In this document: positions 1-7,569 of the stretch, piece after piece
How positions within the stretch are numbered: the stretch's first letter is position 1
Layout: the number at the start of each line of letters is the position of its first letter
Assembly: GCA_031553435.1 (NCBI GenBank)
Contig: JAVBLQ010000016.1
Span: forward strand, 1-38,466
Direction of reading: 5' to 3'
Source of the DNA: JAVBLQ01 sp031553435
GTDB taxonomy: Bacteria > Bacteroidota > Bacteroidia > Bacteroidales > Azobacteroidaceae
DNA: 38,466 nt
Made by a program: the position numbers and the translations under genes
The notes under the pieces: generated by a model
Seen by the model: only the letters and a program-made list of their open reading frames with translations
What the model was told of the DNA's origin: nothing
The model's database searches: none

Positions 1-230
1 TATGTACTCCACTCTTCTAATCCTGTCATTTGTGAAGTAATATCTACTCCATCATATTTTCCTGTTTGTATATTACGAAGATGTTTCATTTCATGGTGTG
101 CTATTAATGCTAATCGGTCAAAATTACCTTCAAAAGGATAAACTATGTTAAATAGAATGCAGCTTGGGAACTGTTCACATTGGTCGCAATTAAAATTTAA
201 ACAGGCATTTAAGTTATAATGTTCGAACAA
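1..230 (-). CDS. Unidentified protein, 3' part cut by the window edge
   Basis: An open frame of about 76 codons runs off the left edge. I translated it by hand and do not recognise the family. It has a cysteine cluster near the N-terminus (CDQCEQFPSC) and a His-rich stretch (AHHEMKH), which together could bind metal, but that is only inference. No ATG lies near the start. The likeliest start is the TTG at 230-228, which overlaps the end of the upstream membrane-protein gene by about 20 bases. It would be the third gene of the purD unit. The frame could also be chance, since only the N-terminal part is visible. Confidence 0.35.
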   Translation of the reverse strand, partial: MFEHYNLNACLNFNCDQCEQFPSCILFNIVYPFEGNFDRLALIAHHEMKHLRNIQTGKYDGVDITSQMTGLEEWST

Positions 231-1144
231 TAAATCCCCAGATAGAAAATCAATGTGAAAATCAATAGCCAGGCGCTAACCGTATTCTTGGATAGTGTGA
301 AATAGTGTGAAACTAAAATAGACGCCGGAATATAAATAATAAAAAGAAAAGTTGTTTTTCCTCCTGAAACAAAAATAATACCGGCCAAACAAAAAGCAGT
401 TAAGAAAATAAGAGAAGAAATCAATGCCCGGATTTTGATTTTTTCTCTATAAATATTCAGGAAAAAATGGAAAATGGATATGACAAACAATATAAACATA
501 AAAATCAATGACAGATAATCATCCCAAACAAATGCATTCCAAATAATTTGGAGAGTATCTGTTGAAAATTGAATGGACGGGATGGACTTAAAAACAAAAT
601 CCATATCATCCATAGCAACGGACCAGGAAAAAATAAAAATACAGACAATCAAAATCCCCATCAAAAAAGCAAAAAAGCTTCGGACATTCAGAGATTTAAA
701 CTGATAAAAAGAAATGATGAAATACACTAAAAACAGGATTGATGGTCCCCAGGCATAGCAAGAAGCAACCGACAAAAAGATTGCGATGGTGAAAGCGTAT
801 GGTTGGGATTTTTCTACCTGATAAGACCGGAATGCCTGCATCAAACAAAATAAGACGGCAAGGCAAACAATACTTCCATTGAGTCCGATTTTGGGCCCGG
901 TTCCGGCAAAAATGAGAAAAAAGATTGTCGGAAGAATACTTCTTTCCCGGATAATACTATAGGCATGGCTTATCTGGAGAAGATAAATGGCCGTCGCTAC
1001 CTGCAACAATAAAGAAACGATGTTTGGAATATCATATACAAAACCTTCAGAAAAAAGCCTGGAGATGATAGTTATCACAACACAAAATGGCAAAATCCAC
1101 CTATTGTTGACAAGGGATAGTCTAAGTTTCTTTACATCCATCAT
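209..1144 (-). CDS. Polytopic inner-membrane protein, DUF6427-like
   Basis: A 311-residue protein that is almost entirely hydrophobic, with about eight to ten predicted membrane segments and short polar loops. No catalytic motif is visible. Length, composition and position directly after purD fit the Bacteroidota membrane family annotated as DUF6427, whose function is unknown to me. The ATG follows the purD stop codon without a gap, so the two are almost certainly co-transcribed. A paired Met-Met start makes the exact first codon uncertain by one residue. Family assignment is from memory of the family and is moderately secure; membrane location is secure. Confidence 0.7.
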   Translation of the reverse strand: MMDVKKLRLSLVNNRWILPFCVVITIISRLFSEGFVYDIPNIVSLLLQVATAIYLLQISHAYSIIRERSILPTIFFLIFAGTGPKIGLNGSIVCLAVLFCLMQAFRSYQVEKSQPYAFTIAIFLSVASCYAWGPSILFLVYFIISFYQFKSLNVRSFFAFLMGILIVCIFIFSWSVAMDDMDFVFKSIPSIQFSTDTLQIIWNAFVWDDYLSLIFMFILFVISIFHFFLNIYREKIKIRALISSLIFLTAFCLAGIIFVSGGKTTFLFIIYIPASILVSHYFTLSKNTVSAWLLIFTLIFYLGIYCSNIIT

Positions 1145-2413
1145 TTACAAATCAAAACCTATGTCCGAACGAAAATATTTTTTATCAAAACAAATCGCAT
1201 TCGCATTGTGGAATGAATATTTCAATGCTTCGTCCTTATTTTTTCCATAGGAGCTAACGGCTATTACGCGTCCGCCGGAAGTGAGTATTTTCCCGTCTTT
1301 TTCAGTAGTTCCGGCATGGAAAACAATGCTGTTTTCAATATTTTCCAAACCTGAGATTTCTTTCCCTTTTTCATAAGCTTCGGGATAACCTCCGGAAACG
1401 AGCATTACAGTCACAGCGCATCTTTCATCTTGTTCCAATAATTTTTCCGATAAAGTTCCGGATGCAACACCTTCTAACAGATCGACCAGATCATTTTTAA
1501 TACGAAGCATCACTACTTCGGTTTCCGGATCACCCATCCGGCAATTATACTCTATAACAAAAGGCTCATTATCAACTTTTATCAAGCCAATGAATATAAA
1601 CCCTTTGTATTCTATATTTTCTCTTTGTAATCCTTGAATGGTTGGGATAATGATTCTTTTTTCCACCTTTTGCATGAATACTTTATCAGCAAAAGAGACG
1701 GGAGATACGGCGCCCATACCTCCGGTATTCAATCCGGTATCACCTTCCCCTATCCGTTTATAATCTTTGGCTTCAGGCAGGATTTTATAATTTTTGCCAT
1801 CGGTAAGAACAAAAACCGAGCATTCTATGCCGGAAAGGAATTCTTCTATCACAACGGTCTTGCTGGCATCACCAAACATGCCGTCCAGCATTGCATCGAG
1901 TTCTTTTTTGGCCTTGTCCAATTCAGGAATGATTAGTACTCCTTTTCCGGCAGCCAATCCGTCGGCTTTCAAAACATAAGGTGATTTTAATGATTCCAGG
2001 AATCGAAAACCATTTTCTTTATTATCAATATTGACACTCAGATATCCGGCAGTAGGAATGTGGTATTTTTGCATGAATGCTTTAGCAAAATCTTTGCTTC
2101 CTTCCAATAGAGCTCCGGTTTTTGAGGGGCCGATAACCGGAATATGACTCACATCCGGATCATTTTTGAAAAAATCATAAATACCTCTGACAAGCGGTTC
2201 TTCCGGGCCTACGACCAACATATTGATTTGATTTTCCAAAACAAAATTTTTGATTGCAGTAAAATCGGTTGCTGATATTGCTACGTTTTCGCCAACTGAT
2301 GCGGTTCCTGCATTTCCCGGAGCGATAAAAAGTTTTCCGATTTTCGGACTCTGTTTGATTTTCCATGCCAAAGCATGTTCTCTTCCACCTGAACCTAATA
2401 GAAGTATATTCAT
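1145..2413 (-). CDS. purD: Phosphoribosylamine-glycine ligase (GAR synthetase)
   Basis: PurD joins glycine to phosphoribosylamine with ATP, the second step of de novo purine synthesis in the cytoplasm. The 422-residue length is normal. The N-terminus reads MNILLLGSGGREHALAWK, the typical PurD dinucleotide-like loop. The ATP-grasp core follows, with VLKADGLAAGKGV near residue 150, then NTGGMGAVSP and CRMGDPETEV, which are PurD signatures for ATP and metal binding. It is the first gene of a minus-strand unit that continues into the adjoining membrane-protein gene. A TATTTTTG box on the minus strand lies about 50 bases upstream of the start. Confidence 0.97.
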   Translation of the reverse strand: MNILLLGSGGREHALAWKIKQSPKIGKLFIAPGNAGTASVGENVAISATDFTAIKNFVLENQINMLVVGPEEPLVRGIYDFFKNDPDVSHIPVIGPSKTGALLEGSKDFAKAFMQKYHIPTAGYLSVNIDNKENGFRFLESLKSPYVLKADGLAAGKGVLIIPELDKAKKELDAMLDGMFGDASKTVVIEEFLSGIECSVFVLTDGKNYKILPEAKDYKRIGEGDTGLNTGGMGAVSPVSFADKVFMQKVEKRIIIPTIQGLQRENIEYKGFIFIGLIKVDNEPFVIEYNCRMGDPETEVVMLRIKNDLVDLLEGVASGTLSEKLLEQDERCAVTVMLVSGGYPEAYEKGKEISGLENIENSIVFHAGTTEKDGKILTSGGRVIAVSSYGKNKDEALKYSFHNANAICFDKKYFRSDIGFDL

Positions 2414-2462
2414 GTTGATGATTGATTTTTTAGTATAAACTTTAAAATCTGGATTTCAAGTG

Positions 2463-2470
2463 CAAAAATA
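2463..2470 (-). promoter_or_regulatory. Candidate -7 promoter box for purD
   Basis: The minus strand reads TATTTTTG here, matching the Bacteroidota -7 consensus TAnnTTTG. It sits about 50 bases ahead of the purD ATG. No convincing -33 TTTG is seen at the expected distance, so this is a one-box match in AT-rich DNA. Confidence 0.4.
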
Positions 2471-2530
2471 CAAAATTGGATGGAATATGATGATTTTAGG
2501 CGGGAATAAAAATAAAAACCTATTTTTTCC

Positions 2531-2538
2531 TACCTTTG
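2531..2538 (+). promoter_or_regulatory. Candidate -7 promoter box for argB
   Basis: TACCTTTG matches the Bacteroidota -7 consensus TAnnTTTG exactly and lies 21 bases before the argB ATG at 2560. Transcription would start around 2545. This rules out the in-frame TTG at 2536 as a start codon and leaves a leader of only about 15 nucleotides. The -33 box is not clear. Confidence 0.5.
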
Positions 2539-2559
2539 CCTCTCATCAAAGTTCAAACA

Positions 2560-3333
2560 ATGGAAAATCTGACAATCATCAAAGTGGGAGGAAAAATTGT
2601 GGAAGAAGAGGCTTCATTATCTCAACTACTTTCTCAAATTTCCAAAATTTCAGGACACAAAGTGTTAGTGCACGGAGGAGGCCGTTCGGCAACCAAACTT
2701 TCGGAAAAATTAGGAATTGAAAGTAAAATGGTAGACGGGCGACGAATCACTGATAAAGAAACACTGGAAGTTGTCACCATGGTTTACGGAGGACTTGTCA
2801 ACAAAAATATCGTAGCTAAGTTACAGGCATTGAACATCAACGCATTGGGAATGACCGGTGCAGATATGAATCTTATTTTATCCGAAAAACGTCCTGTAAA
2901 AGATATTGATTACGGTTTTGTAGGAGATGTAAAAAAGGTAAATGCAGGATTATTATCCGGACTGATCAAACAAGGCATTGTTCCGGTTTTGGCTCCCTTG
3001 ACTCATGATAAACAAGGAAATATCCTGAACACCAATGCTGATACGATTGCCGGTGAAACTGCGAAAGCGTTAACATCTTATTTTGATGTCACTTTAATTT
3101 ATTGTTTTGAGAAAAAAGGTGTCCTGATGGATGAAAATGATGATGAGAGCGTAATCCCCGAAATAACTCCCGGACTTTTCAAACAATATATCGATCAAAA
3201 AATTATACAAGGGGGAATGATCCCGAAACTTGAGAATGCTTTTGAAGCGATCCGTGCCGGAGTCAAAGATGTGATTATTACAAAAGCTTCGGAAATAGGA
3301 GAAGGAAGGGGAACAAAAATAGTGAAAAACTAA
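2560..3333 (+). CDS. argB: Acetylglutamate kinase
   Basis: ArgB phosphorylates N-acetylglutamate with ATP, the second step of arginine synthesis; in many Bacteroidota the substrate is the N-succinyl form. The protein is 257 residues from the ATG chosen here. Visible family motifs in order are KVGGKIVEE at the N-terminus (phosphate-binding lysine), LVHGGGRSATKL, VDGRRITDKETLEVV, GMTGADMNLI, NTNADTIAGETA and GGMIPKLENAFEA (ATP site). The frame is open upstream to a TTG at 2536, but that lies inside a promoter box, so ATG 2560 is preferred. No other arginine gene is in the window, so it stands apart from the rest of the pathway. Confidence 0.93.
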   Translation: MENLTIIKVGGKIVEEEASLSQLLSQISKISGHKVLVHGGGRSATKLSEKLGIESKMVDGRRITDKETLEVVTMVYGGLVNKNIVAKLQALNINALGMTGADMNLILSEKRPVKDIDYGFVGDVKKVNAGLLSGLIKQGIVPVLAPLTHDKQGNILNTNADTIAGETAKALTSYFDVTLIYCFEKKGVLMDENDDESVIPEITPGLFKQYIDQKIIQGGMIPKLENAFEAIRAGVKDVIITKASEIGEGRGTKIVKN

Positions 3334-3349
3334 AAGTGAAAAGTGAAGA

Positions 3350-3820
3350 ATGAAAACGGTTGAGATTACAGATTTGAAAGAAATGGAAGATATCATCGCC
3401 AAGTGTGATATTTGCTATGCCGGATTTGCGGATACGGATGGCACTCCTTATGTTATTCCCATGAATTTTGGCTATAAAGAAGGTGTGATCTATTTACACT
3501 CAGCTCCTGAAGGTTCCAGTCTCCGGATTTTGGAAAGAAACAACAAAATATGTGTGACTTTCAGTACTGATCATAAACTGGTATTTCAGCATCCGCAGGT
3601 AGCTTGCAGTTACCGGATGAAATCAAAAAGTGTAATCACTTGGGGAAGAGTGGATTTCGAAGAAGATTTTGATAAAAAAACAGAAGCTTTGAATATCATC
3701 ATGTCCCAATATTCAGACAAAGAATTCAAATATTCGGACCCTGCCGTTGTCAATGTAAAAATCTGGAAAATAAAGATAGAAAAAATGACGTGTAAGGCTT
3801 TTGGGGAACCACATAAATAA
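3350..3820 (+). CDS. Pyridoxamine 5'-phosphate oxidase-fold flavoprotein, NimA-like
   Basis: A 156-residue protein of the split-barrel flavin-binding fold. CYAGFADTDGTPYVIPMNF and GVIYLHSAPEGSSLRIL near residues 25-65 match the NimA/nitroimidazole-resistance branch of the family, whose members bind FMN or sometimes haem. The C-terminal VVNVKIWKIKIEKMTCKAFG resembles the usual last strands of that branch. It follows argB by 16 bases, a gap filled with a short AG-rich repeat word, so they may share a transcript, although no metabolic link is evident. Whether it reduces nitro compounds cannot be told from sequence; many chromosomal members have unknown substrates. Confidence 0.8.
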   Translation: MKTVEITDLKEMEDIIAKCDICYAGFADTDGTPYVIPMNFGYKEGVIYLHSAPEGSSLRILERNNKICVTFSTDHKLVFQHPQVACSYRMKSKSVITWGRVDFEEDFDKKTEALNIIMSQYSDKEFKYSDPAVVNVKIWKIKIEKMTCKAFGEPHK

Positions 3821-3919
3821 TTAAGAGCGAAGAATTAAGAATTTTGCTTACGCACAATAAAATAAAATTGACAAAGTCAATTTTCAATTCTTAGTTTTTT
3901 CACTCTTAATTCTTAATTT
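3819..3919. repeat. Intergenic nested inverted-repeat element with GCTTACGCACAA core
   Basis: Left arm 3819-3845 carries the word AATTAAGAGCGAAGAATTA. The right arm, 3895-3919, reads back on the other strand as AATTAAGAATTAAGAGTGAA, so the arms are imperfect inverted copies of one short word. The core GCTTACGCACAA lies at 3846-3857, and an inner 9-base-pair hairpin follows. The same 12-base core, reversed, sits inside another inverted repeat at 30894-30944. The element fills the gap between two convergent genes. Confidence 0.6.
3864..3884. terminator. Bidirectional stem-loop between convergent genes
   Basis: A perfect 9-base-pair stem (AAAATTGAC with GTCAATTTT) closes a three-base loop. It lies between the flavoprotein gene and the phenol-lyase-like gene, which converge. 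The stem is AT-rich and its A and T flanks could serve as a U tract in either direction. It is embedded in the larger inverted repeat. Confidence 0.5.
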
Positions 3920-5368
3920 CTAAAGGCTGTTCCCGAAGTCCTTCCTGAACTTAGCCATCAATCTTTCCGCCCAATCAGATGTAGCTTCCAAGCCTCCCAT
4001 AAAGAAGCGAAGTACCGGCGGTTCGTAAACGAACTTTAAACCTCCGATCATTTCGCGGTTATCATAAAGCCATTCAAGCCTGTCGATCACATATTTGATT
4101 TGAGATAAAGTAAACACACGGCGAGGAATGGCCAGTCTCAATAATTCGGCATCGGCAAGAATTTCAACGCCATTTTCATCTCTCACACTGGAAAGAGTGC
4201 CTCGTTCCATTCCTCGTATTCCTGAGACCAGATAGAATGCAGCGGCCAGCGCTCCGGCCGGATATTCCGATTGCGGAATGTGTGAACAGAAGCTCATTGC
4301 ATCCACATGGCATCCCAGCACTCCGGGAGGTGTCACAACGGGAATTCCTTTAGAATCCAGATCCTCAACCAGATATTTGATGAATGAAGGACTTTGACTG
4401 ATAGCATCTTCATCCAATGTTTCATAAAGTCCGACCGCCATAGCTTCTATTTCGCGCACGGAAATACCTCCGTAAGTGAGGAATCCTTCGTAAAGCGGAA
4501 TCAAGGCTTCCATCTTGCTATACAACTCTTTACGATTGGTACAAATACCTCCGCCTCTTGACGAAGTAAGTTTGCGTGCGGAGAAATATACCAGGTCAGC
4601 CAGGTTGGTCATCATTTTGAGAATATCTCCCATGGAATTTTCTTTCCATGCTTCTTCGCGTTGTTTAATCAGATAAGCATTTTCACCTAATAAAGAAGCA
4701 TCGAGTACGAGCATAATGCCATATTTATCAGCTACATGTCTCACATCCATCATGTTGCGGATCGAAAACGGCTGACCGCCAATCAGGTTGGTAGAAGCTT
4801 CCATGCGAATGAAAGGAATACGCTCTTTTCCGTATGTTTGAATACATTTTTCGAGCTTATCGATGTCGATATTTCCTTTGAACGGATTGTCGGATCTGAT
4901 ATTGAGCGCTTCGTCGTAAAGCAACTCGGCAATTTTACCTCCATTTTCGGTAATGTGAGCAAGGGCTGTTGTAAAATGGTAATTCATCGGGATGATGTCA
5001 CCCTTCTTAATGAATGTTTTACAAATTACGTTTTCAGCCGCACGCCCTTGGTGTACAGGAAGAAAATATTTTTTACCCAATACATCTTCAACGGCTTTTT
5101 GTAAACGGAAAAAACTTTGGGAACCGGCATATGCATCGTCTGCCTGAAACATGGCGGCAATCTGGTTGTCACTCATAGCATTCGTACCGCTATCGGTAAG
5201 CATGTCCAAAAACACATCTTTTGTACTCAGCCTGAATGTATTAAAACCAGCTTCTTTGATTGCTTCAAAGCGGCGTTCGATCGGAACCAAATGCAACTTC
5301 TGAACTACGCGTGTTTTGTGTAATTCCAAAGGAATTTCGTCTTCTTTGTAAAACTTGATCTTGTTCAT
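3920..5368 (-). CDS. Tyrosine phenol-lyase/tryptophanase-family PLP lyase, divergent
   Basis: Fold-type I PLP enzyme of the beta-eliminating lyase family, 482 residues against about 456-470 usual, with some 20 extra residues at the C-terminus. Family landmarks are LTDSGTNAMS (57-66), DDAYAGS (77-83), HQGRAAEN (106-113), NYHFTT (129-134), NLIGGQP (194-200), SARKL (263-267, K266 the presumed Schiff-base lysine), GMERG (386-390), IPRR (414-417) and LRFF (453-456). R389 and the final FF match tyrosine phenol-lyase rather than tryptophanase, which has a hydrophobic residue and LRHF there. Two PLP-site residues differ: DATR of the lyase is DASL (L226), and KK-D before and after the lysine is RK-L. 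Substrate is therefore uncertain. It is monocistronic, with no leader peptide of the TnaC kind seen. Confidence 0.8.
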   Translation of the reverse strand: MNKIKFYKEDEIPLELHKTRVVQKLHLVPIERRFEAIKEAGFNTFRLSTKDVFLDMLTDSGTNAMSDNQIAAMFQADDAYAGSQSFFRLQKAVEDVLGKKYFLPVHQGRAAENVICKTFIKKGDIIPMNYHFTTALAHITENGGKIAELLYDEALNIRSDNPFKGNIDIDKLEKCIQTYGKERIPFIRMEASTNLIGGQPFSIRNMMDVRHVADKYGIMLVLDASLLGENAYLIKQREEAWKENSMGDILKMMTNLADLVYFSARKLTSSRGGGICTNRKELYSKMEALIPLYEGFLTYGGISVREIEAMAVGLYETLDEDAISQSPSFIKYLVEDLDSKGIPVVTPPGVLGCHVDAMSFCSHIPQSEYPAGALAAAFYLVSGIRGMERGTLSSVRDENGVEILADAELLRLAIPRRVFTLSQIKYVIDRLEWLYDNREMIGGLKFVYEPPVLRFFMGGLEATSDWAERLMAKFRKDFGNSL

Positions 5369-5402
5369 GTGATATATTTTCTTTCGATTTGATATTTTTT
5401 GA

Positions 5403-5410
5403 CAAATATA
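5403..5410 (-). promoter_or_regulatory. Candidate -7 box for the phenol-lyase-like gene
   Basis: The minus strand reads TATATTTG, an exact TAnnTTTG match, about 35 bases ahead of the ATG. The -33 element is not obvious. Confidence 0.4.
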
Positions 5411-5556
5411 GGTGATAATTTTTAGTTAATTCGTATTGTAGCCGTATAAATTGATTAAATATGCAATTTGTTGTTGAATGTTGAAAATTTAACCCTCTAT
5501 ACCATTAAAAGTTACTAATTTAACCATCCAAGCCTAAAAAATCAAATAAAATTATG

Positions 5557-5585
5557 TTGTATGACAACAAATTGTTGTACTTTTG
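5557..5585 (+). promoter_or_regulatory. Promoter of the glsA-glsB-like pair
   Basis: TTG at 5557-5559 and TACTTTTG at 5578-5585 are 18 bases apart, close to the Bacteroidota -33/-7 arrangement. Transcription from here would start near 5592. This excludes the in-frame ATG at 5554 as a translation start and selects the ATG at 5611. Confidence 0.55.
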
Positions 5586-5610
5586 CCTCGTTTTACGCAT
5601 AATCTTGTAC

Positions 5611-6441
5611 ATGGCTCAAAATGTCCTTTTTCAAATAGATATTGAAAAAATCATACAAAATAAATCTTCCGGTTCTACTAAGAAAATACCTAAATTTCTC
5701 ATTAGCTGGTTAAAAAAGTTGGTGAAACAGGATGAAATCAATGATGCACTCAAATATATTGGAGAAGATACCGGAGTGGATGCAATGGTTAAATTGGTCA
5801 ATTATTTTAATCTGACTATCAAATTTAAAGGAGAAGAAAATATACCGGATTCCGGAAATTATGTATTTGCATCAAACCATCCGCTTGGAGGCATGGATGG
5901 AATTTGTCTTTCGGCCGTTCTGGGACAACGGTATCAAAAAAAAATCAAATATCTTGTCAATGATTTATTGTTCTTTTTGAAACCATTGCAACCGATATTT
6001 GTCCCAATCAACAAACTTGGCCCACAAGCAAAAGCTTCGGCTATACTGGTTAATGAAGCTTTTGCTTCCGACAACCAGATTATCACTTTTCCGGCGGGAT
6101 TATGTTCCAGAAAAAATAAAGGAAAAATATGCGATCCTGAATGGAAAAAAGCTTTTATAGTGAAGGCAGTGGAATATCAGCGTGATATTATCCCCATTTA
6201 TTTTGAAGGAAGAAATTCCAATTTGTTTTATCGGATTGCCAATATCCGGAAATGGCTTGGGATAAAAATAAACATCGAAATGTTGTGGTTGCCGGGAGAA
6301 GTTTTCAAACAAAAAAATGCTTCTTTTACAATTCATTTCGGGAAACCAATACCTTGGCAGACTTTTGATAAATCAAAGGCCCCCGACCAATGGGCGGAAA
6401 ACATAAAAAGTATCGTGTATCAAATGGGAAAGAAATTATAA
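5611..6441 (+). CDS. GlsA-like O-acyltransferase of glycine lipid synthesis (PlsC fold)
   Basis: A lysophospholipid-acyltransferase-fold protein of 276 residues. The acceptor/catalytic motif is SNHPLGGMDG around H90-D96, with five residues between His and Asp, and the second block is FPAGLCSRKNKG near residue 160. This motif variant is typical of the hemolysin-like acyltransferases of Bacteroidota that work with a GNAT partner. The neighbour three bases downstream is that partner. In Bacteroides the pair glsB/glsA makes glycine lipids: GlsB N-acylates glycine and GlsA adds a second fatty acid to the hydroxy group. I infer the same here from pairing and motifs. The frame is open to 5554, but the promoter boxes lie there, so ATG 5611 is used. 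Confidence 0.8.
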   Translation: MAQNVLFQIDIEKIIQNKSSGSTKKIPKFLISWLKKLVKQDEINDALKYIGEDTGVDAMVKLVNYFNLTIKFKGEENIPDSGNYVFASNHPLGGMDGICLSAVLGQRYQKKIKYLVNDLLFFLKPLQPIFVPINKLGPQAKASAILVNEAFASDNQIITFPAGLCSRKNKGKICDPEWKKAFIVKAVEYQRDIIPIYFEGRNSNLFYRIANIRKWLGIKINIEMLWLPGEVFKQKNASFTIHFGKPIPWQTFDKSKAPDQWAENIKSIVYQMGKKL

Positions 6442-6444
6442 GGG

Positions 6445-7458
6445 ATGGAAGAAATTATTCAAAAGGTTGATACATCATTAATTAAGTCAGAATTGACTAA
6501 AAGCAAGTTGTTGCGGAAAACAAACAAGGCCAACAACGAGATTTATATATTCACACATCATGATGCTCCTAATGTGATGAGAGAAGTCGGACGTTTGCGT
6601 GAGATCGCTTTCAGATATTATGGCGGAGGCACCGGACATTCTATTGATATTGATGAATTCGATACAATGGAAAGTCCCTATAAACAACTCATTGTCTGGG
6701 ACCCTGAAGGAGAAGAAATTTTAGGTGGATACCGCTTTCTTTGTGGTTCTGATGTAAAACTCAATGAAAAAGGACAACCGGTATTGGCAACCTCACATTT
6801 ATTCAACTTTTCTGAAAAATTTATCAGGGAATATTTACCGAGAACTGTTGAGTTAGGCCGGTCGTTCGTAACATTAGAACATCAATCTACCAAAACCGGC
6901 TCAAAAAAGAGTCTTTTCGCTTTAGATAATTTGTGGGACGGACTCGGAGCCTTATCCGTCATCGATCCTACACTTCAATATTATTTCGGGAAAGTAACGA
7001 TGTATAACACTTACAATCCCGAAGCCCGGAATATGATCCTCTATTTTATCAATAAATATTTTCCTGACCCGGATCATTTGGTAACTCCTGTTCATCCTTT
7101 ACAGACAAACACGAATGAGGAAGAAATGGAGAAACTTTTTTCGAGCAATGACTACAAGGCTGATTATAAAATATTAAACCTGGAAGTGCGTAAATTCGGA
7201 ATCAATATTCCGCCACTTGTCAGTGCATACATGAACCTTTCTCCCAAAATGCGCGTTTTCGGAACCGCAGTCAACGAAGAATTCGGAGATGTGGAAGAAA
7301 CCGGCATACTGATCGATGTCAACGAAATTTTTGAAGAAAAGAAAAGACGTCATATCGAATCTTTTTTGAAAGAAAAACCTTCCCGGAGAATTATGCAAAG
7401 AATTCGGAAAATGATCAGTAGAACATATAAGGGGGAAGTTACTACCTCGCTTAGATAA
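6445..7458 (+). CDS. GlsB-like N-acyltransferase (GNAT, hemolysin-like)
   Basis: A 337-residue GNAT-fold acyltransferase. REVGRLREIAFRYYGGGTG (near residue 50) and VELGRSFV (near 138) are the characteristic blocks of the hemolysin/ornithine-lipid N-acyltransferase group; the central part holds the acyl-donor site. In Bacteroides the homologue GlsB transfers a 3-hydroxyacyl chain from ACP to the amino group of glycine, giving the commendamide-type N-acylglycine. Here it follows the O-acyltransferase with a three-base gap containing GGG, so the two are translated from one message. Gene order is O- then N-acyltransferase. The amino acid acceptor (glycine versus ornithine or serine) is inferred from the phylum, not read from the sequence. 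Confidence 0.82.
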   Translation: MEEIIQKVDTSLIKSELTKSKLLRKTNKANNEIYIFTHHDAPNVMREVGRLREIAFRYYGGGTGHSIDIDEFDTMESPYKQLIVWDPEGEEILGGYRFLCGSDVKLNEKGQPVLATSHLFNFSEKFIREYLPRTVELGRSFVTLEHQSTKTGSKKSLFALDNLWDGLGALSVIDPTLQYYFGKVTMYNTYNPEARNMILYFINKYFPDPDHLVTPVHPLQTNTNEEEMEKLFSSNDYKADYKILNLEVRKFGINIPPLVSAYMNLSPKMRVFGTAVNEEFGDVEETGILIDVNEIFEEKKRRHIESFLKEKPSRRIMQRIRKMISRTYKGEVTTSLR

Positions 7459-7569
7459 TTTTCCATTCCACGTATTTCGTTTATAAATTTCATTCGTTTG
7501 TTTATTTTATTCCACGAAAATCAAATCAAAATCTCAAATTTGTCGTAGGTTTAACAAATAAACAAATAT

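Noticed and set aside
3920..5368. Plain annotation as tryptophanase (tnaA)
   Set aside because: Residues equivalent to the phenol-lyase Arg381 and the terminal FF point away from tryptophanase, and cofactor-site residues differ from both, so no symbol was given.
5554..5610. N-terminal extension of the GlsA-like protein from ATG 5554
   Set aside because: It overlaps the -33/-7 promoter boxes (TTG at 5557, TACTTTTG at 5578) and is not part of the family; ATG 5611 fits.
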